From: Pirellula sp. SH-Sr6A
GTDB lineage: Bacteria; Planctomycetota; Planctomycetia; Pirellulales; Pirellulaceae
Reading direction: 5' to 3'
Length of the DNA stretch: 64,000 nt
Assembly: GCF_001610875.1 (NCBI RefSeq)
Contig: NZ_CP011272.1
Coordinates: forward strand, 4,879,988-4,943,987
Shown: piece after piece, positions 57,190-64,000 of the stretch
How the letters are laid out: each line of letters opens with the position of its first letter
Position numbering within the stretch: the first letter of the stretch is position 1
The notes under the pieces: model-generated
Database searches by the model: none
Told to the model about the DNA's origin: nothing
Seen by the model: only the letters and a program-made list of their open reading frames with translations
Made by a program: the position numbers and the translations under genes

Positions 57190-58695
57190 ATGGGGTTTGG
57201 CAGAACAGCGAGAGAATCCGTCCACCATTTCGTCTATCTGCGACGAACCAACCCCTCTTGGCAGCTTTTAACGTCCAAGCGGGCTCCGCTTGTTCTGAGT
57301 AGCCTGAAGACGCTGATAGAGGCGTATCCCAACGGAATCGCATTGGATGAGGCGGTGGAACATCTGGCCGGCCTCTTTGCAGAGTTCATCAATGACAGCG
57401 AGTTCGATTTGAGCGAGGAACCTCCGGCGATGGCCCGCAAGGAGTTGCGGTCTTGGCTCAAGAATGGCTTGATCGTCGAACGAGATGGACTGGTGATGGC
57501 CACAAACGCCTTCCAGCGCGCTATCGCGTTCCTGGAATCGCTCGAAAGCGAAACGATGACATCGACCGCATCGCGTTTGGCGACCGTGCAACGCGCAATC
57601 GAATTGCTCGATGCCCAATTGAGCCGGAACCAATTCGAACGGGAGAAGTCGCTGCAAACTCGAATCGACGCGTTGCAAAAGGAACTCAAGGCCGTGCAAG
57701 CAGGGGAGTTCGAAGTCCTAGACGGCCCCAAAGCGATCGAAGGAATCCGCGAAGTCTATCAACTCGCCGTCAGTCTGCAGTCTGACTTTCGACGAGTGGA
57801 GGACTCCTATCGCAAAGCCGATCGCGAACTACGAGAACGAGTCATCAGCGAAAAACAGAATCGCGGTGAAATCGTCGATGAATTGCTCAACGGGTACGAC
57901 GCTCTGGTCAACACCGCCGAAGGGCAAGTCTTCGAAACATTCCATGCTCAACTGGTCAAGACGGCAGAACTGGAAGAGATGAAAGCGCGATTGCGTTCCA
58001 TCCTCGATAATAGCAACACCGACGAAGCGCTCCATCGAAAACAACGAGCCGATCTCCAACAACTGGTCTCTCGACTCGTCCAAGAATCGGAACGTGTCAT
58101 CCAGGCTCGCGCGCGCAGCGAACGAGACGTACGAACGTTTCTAAAATCGGGTCTCGTCGATGAACAAATCCGAGTCGGTTCTCTCCTGCAGGAGATCTTG
58201 CAGGCGGCGTTGAAGGTCGATTGGCACTCCGCCAAAGTTCGCAAAACGGATAGTCCATTACCACCCATTGCACCGGTGCTTTCCAATCTGCCGATCGTGG
58301 AACGGCTTCTCGCAAAGCAAGCGGAGCAAACCGAAGGCGAGGACCTGGAACTCACCTTCCGCGAAGCGAATCCAGACGAGATGGATGATGAATTCTGGCA
58401 AGCCTATCATGCATTGAATCGAGCGCAGTTGTTCGAGAATACGCTAAACCATTTGCTGCAGGCAGGTACCCCTCTCTCGATCGGAGCGCTTGCCAAGGCC
58501 CTTCCACCTACCCACGATTTGGAAACCTTGGCCTATTGGCTTGCCATGGCGAGACAAGCCGGCGTGGAGGTCCCAGAGGAAACCGAAGCCATCGATCTGC
58601 AGGATGATTCGGTGGGAATCATACGATTCACAGTCCCAGACATGAAGCTGTCGTCCGATCATGTCCAAGACCTAGGAGCATCAAGCCTAGAATGA
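57190..58695 (+). CDS. jetA: Wadjet type I defence protein JetA (DUF3375)
   Basis: The 501-residue protein from ATG at 57190 matches DUF3375 in its opening LRRTNPSWQLLTSKRAPLVL and its alternating winged-helix and coiled-coil segments (QKELKAVQAGEFEVL, LRSILDNSNTDEALHRKQRA). JetA is the kleisin-like subunit of the Wadjet SMC complex, which recognises and cleaves circular plasmids. A longer frame from TTG at 57067 adds 41 residues and cannot be excluded. It overlaps jetB by four bases. Confidence 0.85.
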   Translation: MGFGRTARESVHHFVYLRRTNPSWQLLTSKRAPLVLSSLKTLIEAYPNGIALDEAVEHLAGLFAEFINDSEFDLSEEPPAMARKELRSWLKNGLIVERDGLVMATNAFQRAIAFLESLESETMTSTASRLATVQRAIELLDAQLSRNQFEREKSLQTRIDALQKELKAVQAGEFEVLDGPKAIEGIREVYQLAVSLQSDFRRVEDSYRKADRELRERVISEKQNRGEIVDELLNGYDALVNTAEGQVFETFHAQLVKTAELEEMKARLRSILDNSNTDEALHRKQRADLQQLVSRLVQESERVIQARARSERDVRTFLKSGLVDEQIRVGSLLQEILQAALKVDWHSAKVRKTDSPLPPIAPVLSNLPIVERLLAKQAEQTEGEDLELTFREANPDEMDDEFWQAYHALNRAQLFENTLNHLLQAGTPLSIGALAKALPPTHDLETLAYWLAMARQAGVEVPEETEAIDLQDDSVGIIRFTVPDMKLSSDHVQDLGASSLE

Positions 58696-59471
58696 GCAAT
58701 ATCTTTGACCGTATCGCATCCGGGAACGATCGCCGAGAAAGTTTACAGGCCCCACCCCCGGAGAACGACTCTGGCGCCGTGCTTCGAGAAACCGACGAAC
58801 ATCTTGGGTCGGAGCGACCGGAAGCGAACAGACCGAACAGTGCGGGGGTAGCTCAGGAAAGTAAAACACCCGCGGAGATCAAGACCGCCGTCCAAGAACT
58901 GCTCAAGAGTGGATTCATCGAAGAGGAGGGGCGATCGGATTTGTTTCAATGCATTCGCATCCATGAATCTGCAATTCAAAAGGCCTTGGAGCCTTTGGAT
59001 TTGGAAGTCAAATTGGATACGCATCGCGGCGTTGCTTTTCTTCGGATCACGCAACAGGTCGACGGTGAAGTCAGCATGGACGAAGGTTGGTCGCACCCCT
59101 TGGTACGCCGACAACGACTCACCCTCGAGCAATCCTTGATCATCGCCATCTTGCGACAATCTTTCGTGATGCATGAACAGGAGTCAGGCGTCGGGCATTC
59201 GCCGGCCAAGATGGCGATCGATGAATTGCTACCGCAGTTCTTGGTCTACTTTGGAGACACCGGTAGCGATTCGAAAAACGAGAGCAGACTGGTGCAATTG
59301 TTGGATCAGCTCAAGGGTTACGGACTGGTTTCGGAGGTCGACAAAAAACAAGAGGTGACGATTCGTCCCTTGATTGCACACTTAGCGAATCCTGAGTCGT
59401 TGCAAAGTTTATTGCAGATCATGAAAGATCAAGGAACGCGATCGGACGATGCAGAGAGGGAAGAACGATGA
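58692..59471 (+). CDS. jetB: Wadjet type I protein JetB (DUF4194)
   Basis: The 259-residue protein has a disordered first 65 residues, then the DUF4194 core: ELLKSGFIEEEGRSDLFQCI, GVAFLRITQQVDGEVS, HPLVRRQRLTLEQSLIIAIL, and a winged-helix end DQLKGYGLVSEVDKKQEVTI with RPLIAHLAN. JetB is the KITE-like partner that binds JetA. The gene overlaps jetA and jetC by four bases each. Confidence 0.88.
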   Translation: MSNIFDRIASGNDRRESLQAPPPENDSGAVLRETDEHLGSERPEANRPNSAGVAQESKTPAEIKTAVQELLKSGFIEEEGRSDLFQCIRIHESAIQKALEPLDLEVKLDTHRGVAFLRITQQVDGEVSMDEGWSHPLVRRQRLTLEQSLIIAILRQSFVMHEQESGVGHSPAKMAIDELLPQFLVYFGDTGSDSKNESRLVQLLDQLKGYGLVSEVDKKQEVTIRPLIAHLANPESLQSLLQIMKDQGTRSDDAEREER

Positions 59472-62400
59472 GCCTCGATCGTGAAAGCGAGTCGGACACG
59501 ACCATGGACACTTTCAGCTTCGCATCGCCGGAACGAGAGAACGCCATGGACGGTGCTCAGTCGAGTGAACCATCTTATTTGTTAACACGGCTGGAGGTGT
59601 TCAATTGGGGACCATTTCGCGGAATGCACCGAGCGGATTTCGATCCCATCGGCACGGCGATTATCGGTCCGACGGGGAGCGGGAAGACGACGTTGGTCGA
59701 TGCCTTGATGACACTACTCGTTGCTCAACCTCGCTACAATCTCGCATCGACCGGAGGGCATGAAAGCGATCGGACCTTGGTCTCGTATGTCCGAGGAGTC
59801 TTGGGAGGTGATGGTTCCGATGGCCGGGAGGAAGTCGCTCGTCCCGGCAAAACCATCACCGGGATCTGCGCGACCTACCAAGGCGGGACGCAAACCGTCC
59901 GCTTGGGTGGATTGCTTTGGACAGAAGGGACGGGGAACTCCGCCGAGGATTTGAAGAAGCGATGGATCTTTTCACTCGCCGACGACCAGTCGCTCGAAGG
60001 CTGGATCCGCATGCTCCATGATGACGGCGTCCGCGATTTGCTCAAGATGGGGCGTGAAACAGCCAATATTCGGTTCTTCGATAGCAAGCGCGCGTACTTA
60101 ACGCATATCCGTAAATTCTTTGATGTCGGCGAAAACGCCTTCACGCTGCTCAATCGCGCCGCAGGTTTGAAACAACTCAATAGCATCGACGAGATCTTTC
60201 GCGAGTTGGTTCTCGACGATCGATCGGCGTTTGATCGAGCGATCGAGGTAGCCGCGGAGTTTGATAACTTGGCAGCCATCCATGCGGAGCTGGAAACGGC
60301 CAAGAAGCAAGTTGACTCGCTGATCCCCGTCGCCGAAGACTTTGACCGCCTCCAAAAAGCTCGCCACCGTGTCGAGAGGCAGCAAGCCATTAAACGCATA
60401 CTACCGATCTGGTTCGCCTCACAAGCGAAAGAAAGGTGGAACGCCGAGGTCGAACGCATGCGACAAGAACTCGGGGAGATGCAGATACAAATCGCGTCCA
60501 AGGAGCTTTATGCCGAGGAATTGAAGGAACGAGTCGAAGCCCTTCGCGAACGCTATCTCGAGCTCGGTGGAAATGTTATCTCCGAACTAGAAAATACGAT
60601 TACCCTTCGTAAAGAAAGCGTCGAGATCAAAAGAAAGTACGCAGGACAATACCAACGGATGATGCAACAGCTCTCCCTCCCGGTTGATATTGCGGAGAGC
60701 GAATTTGCCAAGAATCGCGTGTTGCTACAACAGCGTCGCATCGACGAGCAACAGTCGAGGACCGAGCAACAAGAACGGACGTTGATTGCACTCTCTCAGG
60801 CCCGCGAACAAGAAGAAAAGAGTCGCGAATTGGAACAGCTCGTACAAAAGGTTCAAGCACGACCGGGATCGAACATCCCTCCACCGTTTCAAGACTTCCG
60901 CGCCGATCTTGCGACGCAACTTGGTCTCCGCGAGTCCGACCTTCCCTACCTGGCCGAACTCGTCGAGGTGAAGGCGAGCGAATCGAATTGGCGCGGAGCG
61001 ATCGAGCGTGCCATCGGATCGGATCGGCTTCGTATCTTGGTTCCGACGGAAGAGATGCAGACCGCCTTGCGATGGGTGAACCAACGTGACAACCGATTGC
61101 ACGTTCGCTTGCAAGAAGCGGGAGCGAGCGGAGGGAAAGAGCAAGGGTATCGCGACGGCTATGTTGCGAAATTGCAATTCAAGGACCACCCGCTCGCCGG
61201 TGCCGCCAAGCAACTCTTGGTAAACCGCGATTTGCACTGCGTCGATTCCCCCGACGCGCTGCGACGAACCGAACATGCCATGACCATTCAAGGTCTTCAA
61301 TCGGGCCGAAAAGGGAAGTTCGAGAAACAAGATCAAAGAAGGCTGGACCAAGACTGGATGACGGGTTTTGACAACCGCGATCAATTAGAGTTCCTTCATC
61401 GTGAATGGATGACCGCACGTCAGGAAGCGGAAAGACGAAAGCAAGCGGCTACGCAAAACAGCCAAAGCCTCGTCAAGCTCGACGAACAATTGCAGATGCT
61501 CGATTCGTTGCTGGACTTGGATTTTTCAAGTATCGATCTTCCCAGGGCAGAGTCGGAACTTGCCAAGGCTCAGGAGCGATTGGCGGCCTTGCTCGACCCC
61601 AATTCCGACGCGAGCCAATCGAAGTGGGCATTCGAAAAAGAGAATTGGTCCCTGGAGGAACTTCGAAAAGAGCTCATGGACCGACAAACGAAGATCGGAG
61701 TTCTCGGAGCCAATTGCTCCCAAGCGGAGTTGGAACGCGACAAAGCCGCAGAACGGGTTGGCAATGGACTTCTTCCGGATGAACTGCAGTTGGCAGAGAC
61801 GCAACTCAACATTGCGGAGGGGATCCAACCGCAACGACTCGACCAAGAAGAGCGGCGTCTGACGAAATCAGTCGACGAAAAACTGCTGGAACTGACCAGC
61901 CGCGTCGTCGATATCGAACAGCAGTTGATTCGGAAGATGGAAGTGGCGAAGCGTGTCGACACCGGCGCTCTCGCAGATTTCGGGTCTGCGATCGAGGATG
62001 TACCGCACTACCTCGATCGACTGAAACAACTGCAGACCGAAGGACTGCCCGAGAAACGCGGCCGCTTCCTGGAATATCTGAATCGCTCGTCCGACCAAGG
62101 GGTAACGCAATTGATTGCCAGCATCGATGAGGAGGTCGACGCGATCGAACAACGCATCAAGGAATTGAACCAGACGCTAGTGAAAGTCGATTTCCGATCG
62201 GGACGCTATCTTCAATTGCAACCACAGCGTATCCGCGACGAACGGTTGCGAAGTCTCGATTTCGCAGTGCGTAAAGTACGCAGCGCCGCATTGAAAGAGG
62301 ATGGTGGTGAAAGCCATTACAAAGCGTTGCAGGAAATGGTGACCATCCTCCGCGACGCCGGAGAGAATCGTAGGCTGCAAGGCTCCAGGGCATTGCTCGA

Positions 62401-62815
62401 TGCAAGATTTCGCCTTCAGTTTTTTGTCGTTGAGGTCGATCGACAATCGGGAGATCGTTCCCCTCCTCGAACGGGATCGCAAAGCGGAAGCGGTGGCGAA
62501 AAAGAGTTGATGGCTAGCCATATCCTGACGGCATCCCTCAGCTATGCACTGTGCCCAGCCGCCGCGACGAAACCCCTTTATGCAACGGTTGTCCTCGACG
62601 AGGCCTTCTCGAAGAGCTCTCCCTCTGCCGCCAGTCGTATCATCGAAGCCCTTCGAATCTTCAGCCTCCACCCCATTTTCGTCACGCCGAACAAAGAGAT
62701 TGGACTGCTAAAACAACACACTCGAAAAGTGATCTGCGTTCAGCGCCCTAAGAAAGAAGCGAGCCTCGCATCGATCACGTGGGAGCGGCTAGAGAGCATC
62801 GCGCGACCCAAATGA
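59468..62815 (+). CDS. jetC: Wadjet type I SMC-like ATPase JetC
   Basis: The 1115-residue protein is an SMC/MukB-like ATPase. LEVFNWGPFRGMHRADFDPI leads to Walker A GPTGSGKTT at 67-75. Two long coiled-coil arms (about 260-460 and 640-900) flank a hinge-like central region (RGAIERAIGSDRLRILVPTE). The signature GSQSGSGGEKELMASHI stands near 1003 and Walker B PLYATVVLDEAFSKSS near 1041. It is the motor that extrudes DNA loops in Wadjet. The length is usual for the family. It overlaps jetB and jetD by four bases. Confidence 0.92.
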   Translation: MSLDRESESDTTMDTFSFASPERENAMDGAQSSEPSYLLTRLEVFNWGPFRGMHRADFDPIGTAIIGPTGSGKTTLVDALMTLLVAQPRYNLASTGGHESDRTLVSYVRGVLGGDGSDGREEVARPGKTITGICATYQGGTQTVRLGGLLWTEGTGNSAEDLKKRWIFSLADDQSLEGWIRMLHDDGVRDLLKMGRETANIRFFDSKRAYLTHIRKFFDVGENAFTLLNRAAGLKQLNSIDEIFRELVLDDRSAFDRAIEVAAEFDNLAAIHAELETAKKQVDSLIPVAEDFDRLQKARHRVERQQAIKRILPIWFASQAKERWNAEVERMRQELGEMQIQIASKELYAEELKERVEALRERYLELGGNVISELENTITLRKESVEIKRKYAGQYQRMMQQLSLPVDIAESEFAKNRVLLQQRRIDEQQSRTEQQERTLIALSQAREQEEKSRELEQLVQKVQARPGSNIPPPFQDFRADLATQLGLRESDLPYLAELVEVKASESNWRGAIERAIGSDRLRILVPTEEMQTALRWVNQRDNRLHVRLQEAGASGGKEQGYRDGYVAKLQFKDHPLAGAAKQLLVNRDLHCVDSPDALRRTEHAMTIQGLQSGRKGKFEKQDQRRLDQDWMTGFDNRDQLEFLHREWMTARQEAERRKQAATQNSQSLVKLDEQLQMLDSLLDLDFSSIDLPRAESELAKAQERLAALLDPNSDASQSKWAFEKENWSLEELRKELMDRQTKIGVLGANCSQAELERDKAAERVGNGLLPDELQLAETQLNIAEGIQPQRLDQEERRLTKSVDEKLLELTSRVVDIEQQLIRKMEVAKRVDTGALADFGSAIEDVPHYLDRLKQLQTEGLPEKRGRFLEYLNRSSDQGVTQLIASIDEEVDAIEQRIKELNQTLVKVDFRSGRYLQLQPQRIRDERLRSLDFAVRKVRSAALKEDGGESHYKALQEMVTILRDAGENRRLQGSRALLDARFRLQFFVVEVDRQSGDRSPPRTGSQSGSGGEKELMASHILTASLSYALCPAAATKPLYATVVLDEAFSKSSPSAASRIIEALRIFSLHPIFVTPNKEIGLLKQHTRKVICVQRPKKEASLASITWERLESIARPK

Positions 62816-64000
62816 AGTCCCCAGAAGCATGTCGCCGCATCTTAGCCAAACAATGGGAATCACCGACGTATCGAGAGACCCGATTGCTCGGTGGGCACGA
62901 CGTTTGGCCGATTTCTATTCCCATCGGACGACCTCCCTCGCGATGGATGTGGCAGGAACTTGATCGCGTCAAACGTCACATCGATGCTTGGCGAAACGTT
63001 CGAGTTGGTGAAGTTCTTTGGAAGAAGGTTCGCTACCGGGCCGCCGCCTCGGACGTGGAGGTCCCGTTTTCTTGGCGATTGCATCGGCCAAGCGAATGGA
63101 TCGATGCGATTCATGATCGGCGCGTTCGTGACGAGTTTGACGCGATGGCGAAGTGGGTCGAACACTCCGATCCGCTCTTCCATCGGTTGCTGATTCGAAG
63201 GCGTTCACTGTGGACAGGCAAACCAGAGGAGGAGGTCATCCAAGCCTTGCGAGTTGCTGAAGAGTTAACACCGGGATGCGCCGAAGCCCAACCGCTCCGG
63301 TCGCTTGGGTTGGTGGGTACGGACACCAAGTTCTTTGAGCGACACTCCAGCTTGATCGCTGCCCTTCTCGATGAGCGGTTCGAAGGGGAGGTAAGTCGGA
63401 TCGGCTTGGAAGACTTTCTCGGTGCCTACCGGGAAAGCGAACATTGGCTATTGGTTTACGACATGGACGGGGGCTTGCTACCCTACCGGCGACTGCGAAT
63501 TCGGAGCGTGGATTTGAGCTCGACTCCCCTACCGGGTGATCGTGTTCTTTTGATTGAAAACGAATCCTGCTTGCATCAATTGCCCGCGTGTCCTGGAACG
63601 ATCGCGGTATTAGGGACAGGATTCGATTTAGGTTGGACCGACGCACTATGGCTTCGCGAACGGAGTGTTGGATACTGGGGCGATCTCGACACCTGGGGGC
63701 TTGCCTTCCTTGCGAAGGCCCGACGATCGCTTCCTCATTTGCAGCCTTTGCTGATGACTTCGGAGGTGTTCGGCCATTTTCAATGGAAGGCTGTCCGCGA
63801 ACCCGTTCATGCGGGAATTGAGCCCCCTGTCGGGTTAACCGAACTAGAACAAGATCTCTATCGATGGCTGCTTTCGACGGACCGAGGCCGATTGGAGCAA
63901 GAGTTCCTCTCGCGAGAAGTCGTTCACGCCGCCATTCGCCAGTGGCAAGAGCCGGTAATCGTCCAACACAATCATTCGCAACATTCAATTCCAAAGTCAG
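62812..64000 (+). CDS. jetD: Wadjet type I nuclease JetD, 3' end cut by window
   Basis: The start ATG at 62812 overlaps the jetC stop as ATGA. The frame is open for 396 codons to base 64,000. The N-terminal half is DUF3322-like (WMWQELDRVKRHIDAW, LHRPSEWIDAIHDRRV). The C-terminal DUF2220/Toprim-like nuclease part is recognised by LLIENESCLHQLP (Glu249), IAVLGTGFDLGW and YWGDLDTWG (Asp291, Asp293), the metal-binding residues. JetD cuts plasmid DNA held by JetABC. The catalytic residues seen so far are intact. Confidence 0.88.
   Translation, partial: MKSPEACRRILAKQWESPTYRETRLLGGHDVWPISIPIGRPPSRWMWQELDRVKRHIDAWRNVRVGEVLWKKVRYRAAASDVEVPFSWRLHRPSEWIDAIHDRRVRDEFDAMAKWVEHSDPLFHRLLIRRRSLWTGKPEEEVIQALRVAEELTPGCAEAQPLRSLGLVGTDTKFFERHSSLIAALLDERFEGEVSRIGLEDFLGAYRESEHWLLVYDMDGGLLPYRRLRIRSVDLSSTPLPGDRVLLIENESCLHQLPACPGTIAVLGTGFDLGWTDALWLRERSVGYWGDLDTWGLAFLAKARRSLPHLQPLLMTSEVFGHFQWKAVREPVHAGIEPPVGLTELEQDLYRWLLSTDRGRLEQEFLSREVVHAAIRQWQEPVIVQHNHSQHSIPKS

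Noticed and set aside
1-64000. CRISPR arrays, insertion sequences, rRNA genes
   Set aside because: No regularly spaced direct repeats with unique spacers, no transposase motif and no rRNA sequence were seen.

Overview
The window joins two kinds of DNA. Bases 1 to about 19,700 look like the right end of an integrated phage genome. Bases from about 19,750 to 64,000 are chromosome of a planctomycete, most likely of the Pirellulaceae type. The host assignment is inference. It rests on YTV-repeat surface protein, a c-type cytochrome fused to WD40 repeats, the MoxR/DUF58/BatA/vWA/GATase membrane cluster, a Tat-type Gfo/Idh/MocA oxidoreductase and a large kinase-nucleotidyltransferase fusion, a combination typical of planctomycetes.

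Prophage (about 1-19,700). Every gene reads leftward (minus strand), usually with ATGA-type overlaps. In order of transcription it carries: an excisionase-like HTH protein beside tRNA-Ser(CGA); a control region with a promoter and two inverted repeats; small early genes; a pentamer-phased GC-rich array; a tRNA-like element; csrA; two tandem HTH/zinc proteins; a RecE-like nuclease and RecT; a long coiled-coil protein; a second tRNA-like element; a replication initiator/loader and DnaB-like helicase; a RusA-like resolvase split between two frames; a MerR-like HTH; a group with a papain-like protease, lipoprotein, small membrane proteins and tail fibre; then, after a terminator and a good promoter, many small unknown genes, thyX, DUF3310 and a third tRNA-like element. 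No integrase, terminase, portal or capsid gene is seen, so the element continues beyond base 1. The element lies on the 3' side of tRNA-Ser, as expected for integration into a tRNA.

Chromosome (19,750-64,000). A CbiX-like chelatase and a YTV-repeat exported protein come first. A leftward operon (30,097 to 22,904) encodes a huge coiled-coil membrane protein, a GATase/vWA-like membrane protein and a clan CD cysteine peptidase. SulP transporter and two sugar-nucleotide enzymes follow, then a YidR-like propeller. A rightward operon (38,099-44,732) encodes MoxR, DUF58, a BatA-like protein and another vWA/GATase membrane protein; its last product resembles the 817-residue protein of the leftward operon, so the two operons look like halves of one functional cluster. 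Next are a double-PDZ protein, an alpha/beta hydrolase, small proteins, an oxidoreductase, a DEAD-box helicase, a HEAT-like protein and a cytochrome c/WD40 protein.

The window ends in a four-gene Wadjet type I defence operon, jetA-jetB-jetC-jetD. It is complete except that jetD runs off the end at base 64,000. It is a known anti-plasmid system of the SMC family.

The least explained signals are in the prophage: three RNAs with textbook acceptor stems and T-arms but abnormal anticodon regions, twelve consecutive GGYNN pentamers, a repeated 26-bp stop-to-start spacer, and a cysteine protease in what may be a lysis cassette.
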